A stretch of 64,000 nucleotides of DNA from Mesorhizobium sp. CAU 1732 (GTDB lineage: Bacteria; Pseudomonadota; Alphaproteobacteria; Rhizobiales; Rhizobiaceae): NCBI RefSeq assembly GCF_039888675.1, contig NZ_JBDQQR010000002.1, positions 658,001-722,000 on the forward strand, written 5' to 3'. Numbering within the stretch: the stretch's first letter is position 1; the number at the start of each line of letters is the position of its first letter. Below the pieces are notes generated by a model. It saw only the letters and a program-made list of their open reading frames with translations, made no database searches and was not told the origin of the DNA. Below are positions 27,399 to 36,992 of this stretch, piece after piece. A program made the position numbers and the translations under genes.

Positions 27399-28010
27399 TC
27401 AGCGCGTCGTAAACGCCAGGCGCAGTCCCAGAAGCGCGAAAGCGGCGGCGAAGCTGCGCCGCAGCCATGCCATCGCCGTGCGGCTACCGAGCACCTTGCC
27501 GCGCACCAGCGCCGCGCATTGGCCGTAGATAACGAAGACGACGAAGGTCATCACCATGAAGATGAAGCCCAGCCAGAGCATGGTGAGTGTCGGCGCGGGA
27601 TCGCCGACCGGGACGAACTGAGGCAGGAACGCCAGGAAGAAGATCGACAGTTTCGGGTTGAGGATGTTGGTCAGAACACCCCGCCTGATGATCGCGCCAT
27701 GCGAGAGCCGGGCGCGTTCGGGCTCGGCGCTCAGCATGCCCTTCTCCTTGAGCGTGTTCCACGCCATCCAGAGCAGATAGGCGACGCCCGCGAACTTCAC
27801 GATCTGGAACAGCACCGCGCTCGTGTGCATGAGCGCCGCAAGGCCGAGGATAGCAGCCGCCATATGCGGCACGATGCCGAGCGTGCAGCCAAACGAGGCG
27901 GAGACGGATGCGGCGGCCCCACGCCCCAGCGCCACCGCGAGCGTATAGATCACCCCGGTACCGGGCGAGGCGACCACGACGAGCGCGGTGATGAGGAAGG
28001 CCGGATCCAT
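27399..28010 (-). CDS. LysE-family exporter (first of two)
   Basis: A 203-residue inner-membrane protein with about six transmembrane segments, of the LysE/RhtB family of amino-acid and small-metabolite exporters. The family start is MDPAFLITALVVVASPGTGV, and the NPKLSIFFLAFLPQFV block near the middle is typical. The ATG at 28008-28010 has GGAG eight bases upstream; the open frame before it is not family-like. Substrate is unknown. It lies 86 bases after the DUF2007 gene. Confidence 0.9.
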   Translation of the reverse strand: MDPAFLITALVVVASPGTGVIYTLAVALGRGAAASVSASFGCTLGIVPHMAAAILGLAALMHTSAVLFQIVKFAGVAYLLWMAWNTLKEKGMLSAEPERARLSHGAIIRRGVLTNILNPKLSIFFLAFLPQFVPVGDPAPTLTMLWLGFIFMVMTFVVFVIYGQCAALVRGKVLGSRTAMAWLRRSFAAAFALLGLRLAFTTR

Positions 28011-28096
28011 GACGAACGCTCCATCGGATGAGGGTATCATCTCTGTCGCTGACGGCATGTCAATCCGCACCGGATGAGGCGAGGTCTGGGCGCCGC

Positions 28097-28357
28097 TCAG
28101 GCTTCGTCCGTGACGTCGCCCGGTTCGGGCGTCTCTCCATTGCGCCGCACATCCGCCAGAAGCGCCAGCGCATCACCCACGTCGGAACGATGCACCATGA
28201 CCGGCACCCCGGTGCCGCGCGCTCTGGGATTACCGGTGAGGTCGATGAAGCCGGCGGGAAAGTAGGCGTGAATGCCGTAAGCCCGGAGCATGGAGACGCA
28301 GATTTGCGCCTCCATCTCGGTTTCGAAGGTTTTCAGGCGAACGAAATCGCCATCCAT
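28097..28357 (-). CDS. DUF2007 small protein
   Basis: An 86-residue protein of the DUF2007 (putative signal-transducing) family, with the pattern FETEMEAQICVSMLRAYGIHAYF and a second strand-loop GVPVMVHRSDVGDALALL. These domains bind or sense something unknown and are often near housekeeping genes. Its start is eight bases after the typA stop, so it is probably in the typA transcript. It ends in an acidic tail. Confidence 0.82.
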   Translation of the reverse strand: MDGDFVRLKTFETEMEAQICVSMLRAYGIHAYFPAGFIDLTGNPRARGTGVPVMVHRSDVGDALALLADVRRNGETPEPGDVTDEA

Positions 28358-28365
28358 CAGCGTCC

Positions 28366-30195
28366 TCAGGCAGCGCCGGCGACGGCCTTGCTCTTTTCGA
28401 AGCGCTTGCGCTCGTTCGGGTCGAGGTAGAGCTTGCGCAGGCGGATCGTCTTCGGCGTCACCTCGACCAGCTCGTCGTCCTGGATCCAGGCCAGCGCGCG
28501 TTCCAGCGTCATGCGGATCGGCGGAGTGAGGCGAACGGCCTCGTCCTTGCCGGCAGCACGGATGTTGGTCAGCTTCTTGCCCTTGAGGACGTTGACCTCG
28601 AGGTCGTTGTCACGGCTGTGGATGCCGATGATCATGCCCTGATAGACCTTCACGCCGGCGTCGATGACCATCGGGCCGCGATCTTCGAGGTTCCACATCG
28701 CGAACGCGACGGACTCGCCCTGCTCGTTCGAGATCAGGACGCCGTTGGTGCGGCCCGCGAGCTCGCCCTTGTAGGCCTGGTAGGAATGGAACAGGCGGTT
28801 CATCACGGCGGTGCCGCGCGTGTCCGTCAGAAGCTCCGACTGGTAGCCGATCAGGCCGCGCGTCGGCGCGTGGAAGACGAGGCGCTGGCGATCGCCGCCC
28901 GAGGGGCGAAGCTCGACCATATCGGCCTTGCGCTCCGACATCTTCTGCACGACCACGCCGGAATGTTCTTCATCGACGTCGATGACGACTTCCTCGATCG
29001 GCTCCAGCAGATTGCCGTCCTCGTCCTTCTGCATGACCACGCGCGGACGCGACACGGCCAGTTCGAAGCCTTCGCGGCGCATCGTCTCGATCAGAACGGC
29101 AAGCTGCAACTCGCCACGGCCGGACACGTAGAACGAGTCCTTGTCGGCCGATTCCTCGATCTTGAGCGCCACGTTGCCTTCGGCTTCCTTGAGCAGGCGG
29201 TCGCGGATCACGCGGCTCGTCACCTTGTCGCCTTCGGTGCCGGCAAGCGGGCTGTCGTTGACGATGAAGGACATGGTCACGGTCGGCGGATCGATCGGCT
29301 GCGCCTGCATCGGCTCGCTGACGGACAGATCGCAGAACGTGTCGGCGACGGTGCCCTTGGAAAGGCCCGCGATGGCGACGATGTCGCCCGCCTGCGCTTC
29401 CTCGATCGGCTGGCGCTCGAGTCCACGGAAGGCGAGGATCTTGGAGATACGGCCGGTTTCGATCTGCGTGCCGTCATGGTGCAGCACCTTGACGGCCTGG
29501 TTCGACTTCAACGTGCCGGACGCGATGCGGCCGGTGATGATGCGGCCGAGGAACGGATTGGCTTCGAGGATCGTGCCGATCATGCGGAACGGTCCGGGCT
29601 CGACCGTCGGCTCAGGGACGTGCTTCAGCACGAGGTCGAAGAGCGGCGCCAGGCGCTGGTCCTTGGGGCCTTCCGGATTCTCCGAAACCCAGCCATCGCG
29701 GCCCGAACCGTAGAGGATCGGGAAGTCGAGCTGCTCGTCGGTCGCGTCGAGCGCGGCGAACAGGTCGAACACCTCGTTGACCACTTCGACGTGGCGCGCA
29801 TCGGGACGGTCGATCTTGTTGATGACGACGATGGGCTTGAGCCCCACCTTCAATGCCTTGCCGACGACGAACTTGGTCTGCGGCATCGGGCCTTCGGCGG
29901 CATCGACGAGCACGATGGCGGAATCCACCATCGACAGGATGCGCTCGACCTCGCCGCCGAAATCGGCGTGGCCCGGCGTATCGACGATATTGATGCGCGT
30001 GTCCTTCCAGTCGACCGAGGTCGCCTTGGCGAGGATGGTGATACCACGCTCCTTTTCGAGGTCGTTCGAGTCCATGGCGCGCTCGGCGACGCGCTGGTTC
30101 TCGCGGAACGAGCCCGACTGCTTCAGAAGTTCGTCGACGAGGGTCGTTTTTCCATGGTCGACGTGCGCGATGATCGCGATGTTGCGGAGCTTCAT
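28366..30195 (-). CDS. typA: Ribosome-associated GTPase TypA/BipA
   Basis: A translational GTPase of 609 residues, normal length. The P-loop is AHVDHGKT at residues 10-17; switch II is [11 protein letters not shown] and the base-recognition motif is [10 protein letters not shown]. Domains II, III and V and the TypA-specific C-terminus ([26 protein letters not shown]) follow. TypA helps ribosome assembly and stress or cold adaptation. The C-terminal tail has an extra Lys/Arg-rich end ([14 protein letters not shown]). It is divergent from the VOC gene across 251 bases, where I see a TTTCGC/GCGAAA hairpin but no clear promoter. Confidence 0.95.
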   Translation of the reverse strand: MKLRNIAIIAHVDHGKTTLVDELLKQSGSFRENQRVAERAMDSNDLEKERGITILAKATSVDWKDTRINIVDTPGHADFGGEVERILSMVDSAIVLVDAAEGPMPQTKFVVGKALKVGLKPIVVINKIDRPDARHVEVVNEVFDLFAALDATDEQLDFPILYGSGRDGWVSENPEGPKDQRLAPLFDLVLKHVPEPTVEPGPFRMIGTILEANPFLGRIITGRIASGTLKSNQAVKVLHHDGTQIETGRISKILAFRGLERQPIEEAQAGDIVAIAGLSKGTVADTFCDLSVSEPMQAQPIDPPTVTMSFIVNDSPLAGTEGDKVTSRVIRDRLLKEAEGNVALKIEESADKDSFYVSGRGELQLAVLIETMRREGFELAVSRPRVVMQKDEDGNLLEPIEEVVIDVDEEHSGVVVQKMSERKADMVELRPSGGDRQRLVFHAPTRGLIGYQSELLTDTRGTAVMNRLFHSYQAYKGELAGRTNGVLISNEQGESVAFAMWNLEDRGPMVIDAGVKVYQGMIIGIHSRDNDLEVNVLKGKKLTNIRAAGKDEAVRLTPPIRMTLERALAWIQDDELVEVTPKTIRLRKLYLDPNERKRFEKSKAVAGAA

Positions 30196-30446
30196 TCTTG
30201 TACCCGGGAGTTTTTGCGGCCAGCGCCCAAAGAAGGCACGGCGATTTCGTTGGCGCGCTCATACAGGCTTTTTCGCAAATGCGAAAGGGGCCTGCCGCAA
30301 CGGCGGCCGAGATCACGGCCGAGCTTCCGATACGTTGGGCGAAATCCCCGCTGTGAACGGATTGTTTTGCGCTCATCGTCGCTTCGGCATTTCGTACTCA
30401 CTCGAAACCGGTGCAAGATACGCGATCACGTTCCGGGGAGGACAGC

Positions 30447-31028
30447 ATGCAGAAGCTACAGTCACAGGGCGTACACCACATCACCATCGTTGGCGCCGAT
30501 CGCCGCACCTCGATCGATTTCTGGGAAGGCGTGCTCGGCATGCCCTTTATCTTCGAGCAGCCCAACCTCGACCGCGCCAGCGAAAGCCATCTCTACTTCG
30601 ATCCCGGCGATGGGCGCCTGATCACGATCTTCACCGACGAAACCCGCAAGCCCGAGCCGTCGCGAACGCCCACCGACATCGGTTGCGTGCACCACATCGC
30701 GTTTTCGGTGTCCCGCGTCACCTTCCTGCAGGCCGTAAGCCGGCTGGACGAGCGCGGCATTACGCATTCCGGCGTGAAGGATCGCGGCTTCATGGATTCG
30801 ATCTATTTCAAGGACCCGCTGGGCCTTCTGATCGAGCTCGCCTCGTATCGCTTCGATCCTCCGCACGGGTTCACCCACGCGGACGTCCTGATGGAAGCGC
30901 ATCATCTGCGTGTCGCGCGCGGCGATTATGCAATCGCCGAAACTCACCTCGCGGACGCCATCGAGTTGATCATCAAACGCTCACGTCCTTCTCTTTCGGA
31001 GGATCGCGTAGCGAAGAACCCTTACTGA
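30447..31028 (+). CDS. VOC-superfamily (glyoxalase-like) protein
   Basis: A 193-residue protein with two VOC repeats: GVHHITIVGADRRTSIDFWE at the start and CVHHIAFSVSRVTFLQAV near residue 80, followed by IYFKDPLGLLIELA. Candidate metal ligands are the histidines of these blocks and the Glu of LIELA. The pattern resembles ring-cleaving dioxygenase and glyoxalase relatives; the exact reaction is unclear. GGGGAGG lies five bases before the ATG at 30447, which decides the start over a GTG at 30411. The last 50 residues (EAHHLRVARGDYAIAETHL) form an added helical tail. Confidence 0.85.
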   Translation: MQKLQSQGVHHITIVGADRRTSIDFWEGVLGMPFIFEQPNLDRASESHLYFDPGDGRLITIFTDETRKPEPSRTPTDIGCVHHIAFSVSRVTFLQAVSRLDERGITHSGVKDRGFMDSIYFKDPLGLLIELASYRFDPPHGFTHADVLMEAHHLRVARGDYAIAETHLADAIELIIKRSRPSLSEDRVAKNPY

Positions 31029-31159
31029 CGGGGCTCCCCTGTTTCTGGACGTTGAATGCCAGGGTACAAGAAAATTTCGGTTCCACGGCCGCGAGATCGG
31101 GTCGTGTTGGAACATTGTTAAATCTTCGTCGTTACAGCTCCAATGTGAGAGAGGCTGTC

Positions 31160-31513
31160 ATGACGCGCCCGATTTGGATTCTGAAGCTTGCCGCCGCCGC
31201 CGTGATCCCGGTGGCGCTGGGTATGGGGGGCGCTGTCTCCGCACCGTCGTTCCTCGTCGAGGGCAACGATGTTTCGAGCGCCTTGATGGATGACGACTAC
31301 ACACCCGGCGAGTTCGGCGTGGATTACGCTGCCGTGACCGGGCCGATGGGTCCGTCCAATGCGAAAGCGCCTGAACAGGCAAAGCCGGGCGACAAGATCG
31401 ACGTGAATGACGCCAAGGCCCCCTGCGAAGACGCGACCTGGCCGTACATTCCGGCAGGCTGCCTCGACGGCGTCGAAGCCAGCCCGTCGCGCAACATTAT
31501 CCGGTCGAACTGA
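31160..31513 (+). CDS. Small secreted protein of unknown function
   Basis: A 117-residue protein with a signal peptide (about 1-28, ending AVSA). The mature part is acidic, with SALMDDDYTPGEFGVDYAAV and two cysteines, in CEDATWPYIPAGCLDG, that could form a disulfide. The CEDATWPYIP..C pattern is, as I recall, common in short periplasmic proteins of rhizobia, but the role is unknown. GAGAGAGG lies before the ATG. It stands alone, with a strong terminator 22 bases after the stop. Confidence 0.75.
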   Translation: MTRPIWILKLAAAAVIPVALGMGGAVSAPSFLVEGNDVSSALMDDDYTPGEFGVDYAAVTGPMGPSNAKAPEQAKPGDKIDVNDAKAPCEDATWPYIPAGCLDGVEASPSRNIIRSN

Positions 31514-31534
31514 TCCGGCTCCATCCGTAGCCAC

Positions 31535-31565
31535 AAGCGATCCGCCGAAAGCGGATCGCTTTTTT
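31535..31565 (+). terminator. Intrinsic terminator after the small secreted protein
   Basis: AAGCGATCCGC-CGAAA-GCGGATCGCTT forms an 11-pair stem followed by a run of six Ts. It separates this gene from the convergent M3 peptidase gene. Confidence 0.92.
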
Positions 31566-31572
31566 CGTGACC

Positions 31573-33627
31573 CTACAGCAGGCCGCGCTTTTCCATCATG
31601 GCATCCGGCGACGGCATCTTGCCCCGGAAAGTCGTGTAGAGCTCCTCCGGATCGCGTGATCCGCCGGCCGCGTAGATGTGCCTGCGCAGCCTTTCTGCGG
31701 TGGCCGCGTCGAACGCATCGCCGGTCTCCTCGAAGGCGGAGAACGCATCCGCGTCGAGCACCTCCGACCACATGTAGGAATAGTATCCCGCCGAATAGCC
31801 CTCGCCCGAAAAGACATGCAGGAAATGCGGCGTGCGATGGCGCATGGCGATCTCGGCCGGCATCGAGAGCGAAGCCAGCGTCTCCGCCTCGAACGCGGCC
31901 GGATCGGCCGGCGCTTCGGCTTGCGAATGATACGCCATGTCCACGAGCGCCGACGCGGTGAACTCGACGGTGGCAAAGCCTGCATTGAAGGTGCGGGCTG
32001 CAAGCATCTTGTCGAGCAGCGCCTTCGGCATCGGCTCGCCCGTCTTGAAATGCACCGCGTGCTTTTCCAGGATTTCAGGCACCGTCAGCCAGTGCTCGTA
32101 AAGCTGCGACGGCAACTCCACGAAATCGCGCGACACGGATGTGCCCGACACCGAAGGCCATGTGACGTCCGTCAGCATGCCATGCAGCGCATGGCCGAAC
32201 TCGTGGAACAGCGTGCGCGCATCGTCCATCGAGAGCAGCGCGGGCTGTCCCTTCGGCGGCTTCGCGAAGTTCATGACGTTGTAGATGATCGGTGACGCCC
32301 CATCGCCGAGCTTGTGGCCGCTTTCGAGCGAACTCATCCAGGCGCCCGAGCGCTTCGAGGGCCGGTTGAAATAGTCGGCCAGGAAGGTCGCACGGTGCGA
32401 GCCATCGGCATTCTTGACGTCGAACACGCGCACATCGGGGTGCCATGCGCCGATGCCGGCCTTCTCCTCGATGATCAGACCGAAGAGGCGCGAGGCGACG
32501 TCGAAACAAGCCTCGATGATCCGGTCGAGTTGCAGATACGGCTTCAGCTCCGCTTCATCGAACGCGTACTTTTCAGCGCGCAGCTTCTCCTGCCAGTAAC
32601 GCCAGTCCGACGCGGCGATCGCATCGTTGCTGCCAGCCGCGGCCGCGATCCGCTGGAGTTCGGCGCGGTCCGCCGCAGCCTTGCCACGCGCGCGATCCCA
32701 CACAGGCTCCAGAAGCTGCATGACGGCTTCCGGCGTCTTGGCCATCGTGTCGTCGAGCTTGAGCGCCGCATAGTTGGCATAGCCGAGCAGCTTCGCCTTT
32801 TCCGCGCGCAGCGCCAGCGTCTCCGTCACGATCGCGGCATTGTCGGTCTCGCCGCCATTCTCGCCGCGCTTGGTGAAGGCTTTGAAAGCCTGCTCACGCA
32901 GATCGCCGCGGGCGGAAAAGGTCAGGAACGGCTCGATGATCGAGCGTGACAAGGTGACTGCGAAGCGGCCCTTCTGGCCGCGTCCTTCGGCGGCTTCCGC
33001 CATCGCGTCGCGCAGAAAGTCCGGCAGGCCGGCAAGCTCGTCCCCGTCATCGAGGAACAGTGCCCACTCCGCCTCGTCGGCCAGCACGTTCTGCCCGAAT
33101 TGTGCACCCAGAGAGGCCAGCCGCTCGCCGATCGCGGCCAGACGCGTCTTGCCCGCCGGATCGAGCCTCGCGCCCGACTTGACGAAACCCTTCCAGCTTT
33201 TTTCGAGAACACGCCTGGTCTCGGCATCGAGGCCCAGCGTGTCGCGCGCGCTGTAAAGCGCGTCGATGCGCGAAAACAGCGTCGCATTCATGTAGATCGC
33301 GGAAAAGTGACGCGACATCTTCGGTGCGATGGCGCGTTCCAACGCCTGAATGTCTGGGTTCGTGTGGGCGCCCGACCGGCACCAGAAGATCGCCGAGACA
33401 CGGCCGAGCGCATCGCCCGCAAGCTCAAGGGCTGCAAGCGTATTCTCGATCGTCGGCGCTTCGGGATTGTCGGCAATCGCCGCGATCTCCGCATCGTGCG
33501 CGGCGAGCGCCATATCGAAGACCGGCGCGAACTGATCGTCCGACAGCGCGTTGAAATCCGGCAGGCCGAGCGGCCCGGTCCAGTGCGTCAACGGATGGGT
33601 GGCGAGATCGATCGCGCTATCGCTCAT
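31573..33627 (-). CDS. M3-family oligopeptidase (Dcp/PrlC-like)
   Basis: A zinc metallopeptidase of 684 residues. The active-site motif is H475-E-F-G-H479, with further M3 blocks SLESGHKLGDGASPIIYNVM, and SGEGYSAGYYSYMWSEVLDA near the C-terminus, whose Tyr and His residues bind substrate. Relatives (Dcp, oligopeptidase A) trim short peptides in the cytoplasm; no signal peptide is seen. Length agrees with the family. It is divergent from marR. Confidence 0.93.
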   Translation of the reverse strand: MSDSAIDLATHPLTHWTGPLGLPDFNALSDDQFAPVFDMALAAHDAEIAAIADNPEAPTIENTLAALELAGDALGRVSAIFWCRSGAHTNPDIQALERAIAPKMSRHFSAIYMNATLFSRIDALYSARDTLGLDAETRRVLEKSWKGFVKSGARLDPAGKTRLAAIGERLASLGAQFGQNVLADEAEWALFLDDGDELAGLPDFLRDAMAEAAEGRGQKGRFAVTLSRSIIEPFLTFSARGDLREQAFKAFTKRGENGGETDNAAIVTETLALRAEKAKLLGYANYAALKLDDTMAKTPEAVMQLLEPVWDRARGKAAADRAELQRIAAAAGSNDAIAASDWRYWQEKLRAEKYAFDEAELKPYLQLDRIIEACFDVASRLFGLIIEEKAGIGAWHPDVRVFDVKNADGSHRATFLADYFNRPSKRSGAWMSSLESGHKLGDGASPIIYNVMNFAKPPKGQPALLSMDDARTLFHEFGHALHGMLTDVTWPSVSGTSVSRDFVELPSQLYEHWLTVPEILEKHAVHFKTGEPMPKALLDKMLAARTFNAGFATVEFTASALVDMAYHSQAEAPADPAAFEAETLASLSMPAEIAMRHRTPHFLHVFSGEGYSAGYYSYMWSEVLDADAFSAFEETGDAFDAATAERLRRHIYAAGGSRDPEELYTTFRGKMPSPDAMMEKRGLL

Positions 33628-33716
33628 GGGGGGAACCTCTGGAAAATCACCGGGATGGCAGTGCTGATGCCTCGTGATTTAGGAGCATGGCGCGCCGTGT
33701 GCAACCGCCCCGCCCC

Positions 33717-33769
33717 TTGACGCAGTGCACCATGAACCATAGGTATCGCATATAATAAGGCTTACTTAT
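33717..33769 (+). promoter_or_regulatory. Promoter and candidate MarR operator
   Basis: TTGACG (33717-33722) and a TAGGTA box 17 bases later form one candidate promoter; a perfect TATAAT at 33751-33756 forms the -10 of another. The inverted repeat ATAAG-5-CTTAT (33755-33769) overlaps the TATAAT and ends two bases before the marR ATG. This placement is what one expects for an autoregulatory MarR site. Confidence 0.5.
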
Positions 33770-33771
33770 CA

Positions 33772-34245
33772 ATGCCCCGCAGAATCGACCCCGACACGAT
33801 CGGGTTTCTCATCTCCGATGTCGCGCGCCTGCTGCGTGCCGAATTCGACCGCCGCACCAGCGACGCCGGATTGGGCCTGTCGCCGGGCGAAGCGCGCGCG
33901 CTGTCTCACGTCGCCCGCGCGGGCTCCGTGCGCCAGTCCGTGCTGGCCGAACGCATGGGCGTCGAGGCCATGACGCTGTCGACCTATGTCGACAAGCTCG
34001 AGGCGCGCGGCCTCGTCGAGCGCACGCCAGACCCGTCCGACCGCCGCGCCAAGCTCGTCGGCATCACCGACGCCGCCGAACCTGTCCTTGAGGACATCAT
34101 CAGGATCAGTGCCGCGCTCCGGTCCGACATGTCGGGCGGCCTGGCACCGGAAAAGGTCGACGAACTGCGCGAGATGCTCAAGCAGATCCGCGCCAACCTC
34201 GTCGAGATGAAGCCCGAATGCTCCAGGAAGAGCAGCGCGGCATGA
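33772..34245 (+). CDS. MarR-family transcriptional regulator
   Basis: A 157-residue winged-helix regulator. The DNA-binding core covers about residues 35-105: LSPGEARALSHVARAGSVRQ, then the recognition part LAERMGVEAMTLSTYVDKLE and the wing TPDPSDRRAKLVGIT. Helices at both ends form the dimer interface. The gene overlaps the next one, an efflux MFS, by ATGA, so it most likely represses that pump and itself through the palindrome just upstream, with release by the exported compound. Confidence 0.92.
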   Translation: MPRRIDPDTIGFLISDVARLLRAEFDRRTSDAGLGLSPGEARALSHVARAGSVRQSVLAERMGVEAMTLSTYVDKLEARGLVERTPDPSDRRAKLVGITDAAEPVLEDIIRISAALRSDMSGGLAPEKVDELREMLKQIRANLVEMKPECSRKSSAA

Positions 34246-35516
34246 ACGTGCAATCCATCAAGCCCGCCACTGCCGAACCGGTGATGAGCGAGCGCAGGGT
34301 CAGCCTGATCGGCGCTCTGCTGGTCGCTGTGGGACCCATCTCGATGGCACTCTTCACGCCGGCCATGCCCGAGATCGTCGACGCGTTCGGCACCACGGAA
34401 GCGGCGGTGAAGATGACGCTGTCGATGTATTTCGCCGGCTTCGCCTTCGCCCAGCTCGTCTGCGGCCCGCTGTCGGACGGTTTCGGCCGCAAGCCGATCA
34501 CGGTCGCCTTCATGGGCATCTATCTGGTCGCATCGGCGATCGCGCTCATCTCGCCCACGATCGAGGTGTTGATCGCCGCGCGGTTCCTTCAGGGCGTGGG
34601 CGCTGCGGTCGGCGTCGCGATTTCGCGTGCGATCGTGCGCGACCTCTTCACCAACGAACGCTCCGCGCGGATCATGAACCTGATCGGCCTGATTCTCGGC
34701 ATCGGGCCTGCCTTCGCTCCGACGCTGGGCGGCATCACCATGCAGCTCTTCGGCTGGCATGCGATCTTCCTTCTGATGCTCGTATTCGGGCTCATCATCA
34801 TCGCGGTGACGCAGATCTCGATGGTCGAGACGGTCAAGCGCGATCTGTCGCGCATCCGTCCCGCCGCGCTGGTGAAATCCTACGGATCGCTCCTGCGCGA
34901 CGGCTATTTCATGACGTCGAGCCTCGTCCTGGCCGGTGCGGTCGGCGCGCTTTACACACAGGCGACCGTGTTGCCCTTCATCATGATGGACCGTATCGGG
35001 CTGACGCCGACGCAGTTCGGTGTCGGCATGCTGATGCAGTCGGGCATGTTCTTCGCGGGCTCGCTGGTGGTCCGGCAGATCATGGGCCGTTTCGGCGCGT
35101 ACCGCATCGTTCCCGTGGGGCTGGTCTTCATCTTCATCGGCAGCGCCGCCATGGCGGTCGGCCTGCGGATCTTCGACCCGACATTCCTCTCGGTCATGGG
35201 GCCGGTCGCGTTCTATTCGTTCGGCATCGCCTTCATCATGCCCGCGATGTCGACGGCGTCGCTCGCCCCCTTTCCGCATATTGCGGGCGCGGCGGCCTCG
35301 ATGGGCGGCTTCCTTCAGATGGGTGGCGGACTTGCCGGTGGTGCGGCCGCGGCCGCCTTCGGCGATCCGGTCCTCGCGCTCGCGACGATCATTCCCGCCA
35401 TGGGCATGCTGGCGGTCGTCTCATGGCTGGTTTGGCGGACGCTCCCCGAACCCGCTTTCGCCAGCGCGGTGCTGGCGCGAGAACCGCAAGTCCCGCCCGT
35501 TCCGCCCGCGGAATAA
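34242..35516 (+). CDS. Bcr/CflA-like multidrug efflux MFS transporter
   Basis: A 424-residue, 12-helix MFS protein of the drug:H+ antiporter group. The loop motif GPLSDGFGRKPI between helices 2 and 3 and the helix-5 motif GPAFAPTLGG (Bcr/CflA antiporter motif) are present. The ATG at 34242 overlaps the marR stop (ATGA); an in-frame ATG at 34218 is less likely. Substrate is unknown: bicyclomycin, chloramphenicol and sulfonamides are known for relatives. It ends near the convergent carbonic anhydrase gene. Confidence 0.9.
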   Translation: MNVQSIKPATAEPVMSERRVSLIGALLVAVGPISMALFTPAMPEIVDAFGTTEAAVKMTLSMYFAGFAFAQLVCGPLSDGFGRKPITVAFMGIYLVASAIALISPTIEVLIAARFLQGVGAAVGVAISRAIVRDLFTNERSARIMNLIGLILGIGPAFAPTLGGITMQLFGWHAIFLLMLVFGLIIIAVTQISMVETVKRDLSRIRPAALVKSYGSLLRDGYFMTSSLVLAGAVGALYTQATVLPFIMMDRIGLTPTQFGVGMLMQSGMFFAGSLVVRQIMGRFGAYRIVPVGLVFIFIGSAAMAVGLRIFDPTFLSVMGPVAFYSFGIAFIMPAMSTASLAPFPHIAGAAASMGGFLQMGGGLAGGAAAAAFGDPVLALATIIPAMGMLAVVSWLVWRTLPEPAFASAVLAREPQVPPVPPAE

Positions 35517-35537
35517 AGGATCGAACCGCGATCCCGC

Positions 35538-36182
35538 CTAGCCGAGTTCGGGCCGTTCGAAGTCGCCCGTCTGCGGGTCCATCGCCCACAATTCACCGGT
35601 CGAGATGTCGAACCAGGCGCCGTGCAGGGACAGGCGTCCCTTGCCCTCGAGTATCGACACGCACGGAAAGCTGCGCAGGTTCGCCAGCGAATAGCGGATC
35701 GATATCCGCTCCAGCGCGGTCTGGCGTTCTCCGGCCGTCATCATCGTGCTGCTGGTGACGGTTTCGGCCGCGGGCGCGACCAGCCCCATCCACTTGCCGA
35801 TGAAATCGCCGGGCGACAATGGCTTGGCGTCCGGATCGAGAGCCGCGCGGATGCCGCCGCAGCGGCCGTGACCCAACACCACGATATGCTTGACCTTGAG
35901 GCTCTGCACGGCGAATTCGAGTGCGGCTGACGTCGAATGGTGCTTGTCGTCGGGTTCGTAGGGCGGCACCAGATTGGCGACGTTACGCACCACGAACAAT
36001 TCACCCGGCCCGCAATCGAAAATGATCTCCGGCGCCGCGCGCGAATCGCAGCAGGCGATGACCAGTGTTTCGGGCGTCTGGCCTTCGCGCGCCAGTTCAC
36101 GATAGCGGTCCCGCTCGGTGGCATATCTGCCGTCCATGAAATTGCGGTAACCGGTGAGCAGTCTCTCGGGCAGATGGGTCAT
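35538..36182 (-). CDS. Beta-class carbonic anhydrase
   Basis: A 214-residue zinc enzyme interconverting CO2 and bicarbonate. Zinc ligands and the Asp-Arg dyad are visible: C44, D46 and R48 in ACCDSR, H105 and C108 in GHGRCGG. The later PCVSILEGKGRLSLHGAWFDI is the usual C-terminal strand-helix region. The frame is open to 36227, but the ATG at 36180-36182 gives the family-like N-terminus (LPERLLTGYRNF). It is the last gene of a minus-strand group with DUF429, pdxY and a small membrane protein. Confidence 0.94.
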   Translation of the reverse strand: MTHLPERLLTGYRNFMDGRYATERDRYRELAREGQTPETLVIACCDSRAAPEIIFDCGPGELFVVRNVANLVPPYEPDDKHHSTSAALEFAVQSLKVKHIVVLGHGRCGGIRAALDPDAKPLSPGDFIGKWMGLVAPAAETVTSSTMMTAGERQTALERISIRYSLANLRSFPCVSILEGKGRLSLHGAWFDISTGELWAMDPQTGDFERPELG

Positions 36183-36227
36183 GGCACTGCCAGTAACGCC
36201 AAAGTGCGGCCCGCGCAATCCGGTCAA

Positions 36228-36992
36228 TCAGGTCCAGATCGCGACCGGAATTCCGTACGCGTCGGCCAAAGGCGGATCGGGAAAGGGCACCGTTTCTCCA
36301 CGCGCGTGGCGCTCCGCCACCAGAAGCATCGCGCACGCGTCGAGATAGTCGTCCGACGCGGCCCCGCGCGGCGGCGCAGCCTCCAGAAACGCCCGCGACA
36401 GGCCGTGCCGCGACAGCAGCCCGCGCCGCTCCTCCATGCCGGGCGCGTTCACACCTCCCTTCACCTTCTTGGGCAGCGACATGGCTTCGGAATCGTTCAG
36501 CCGCCAGAAAGCAGCCTCCGGATGCGATTCGATCACCCGCATCCGCAATTCCGGCCGGGCGATCATCAACGCATCGATCTCTCTGATTTTCGAGAAGATG
36601 CCAAAAGCCTGGATCGACACGCCGCGCGGCGGGTCTGATGTCTCGCGTGCCACGGCGCTCGCGCGGCGGTGTGCTGCGTACCAGTCCTCGACACCTGAAA
36701 ACGGACCTGGCTCGGCATGAACCGCGCGACGCGACGGTATCGAGAACACGCTCGACTGCCGCTGGCCGAGATGCCGCCGCACCAGTGCCTCCGGCCCCCT
36801 GCCGCCTGCTCCCGCGCGATCCGGCAAGCCGATCGGCATGTCGACCGCAACGATCGCGGTATCCGGCAACGCGTCCAGCAATGCGGCGAAATCGGCGACG
36901 ACCCGCACCTCGGGGGCCTCACCTGGCGCCCGCCGAACGACCACCCAGCCGGCCTTGCAGCCATCGACGCCAGCGCAGACATGGCTGCTCAT
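36228..36992 (-). CDS. DUF429 protein (RNase H-like fold)
   Basis: A 254-residue protein of the DUF429 family, predicted from fold studies to be RNase H-like. The first strand VCAGVDGCKAGWVVV carries the first conserved Asp, and a second acidic block, VAVDMPIGLPDRAG, follows at about residue 48; late residues DDYLDACAMLLVA give further acids. Catalytic activity has not been shown for this group to my knowledge. The ATG overlaps the pdxY stop by four bases (ATGA). Confidence 0.85.
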   Translation of the reverse strand: MSSHVCAGVDGCKAGWVVVRRAPGEAPEVRVVADFAALLDALPDTAIVAVDMPIGLPDRAGAGGRGPEALVRRHLGQRQSSVFSIPSRRAVHAEPGPFSGVEDWYAAHRRASAVARETSDPPRGVSIQAFGIFSKIREIDALMIARPELRMRVIESHPEAAFWRLNDSEAMSLPKKVKGGVNAPGMEERRGLLSRHGLSRAFLEAAPPRGAASDDYLDACAMLLVAERHARGETVPFPDPPLADAYGIPVAIWT

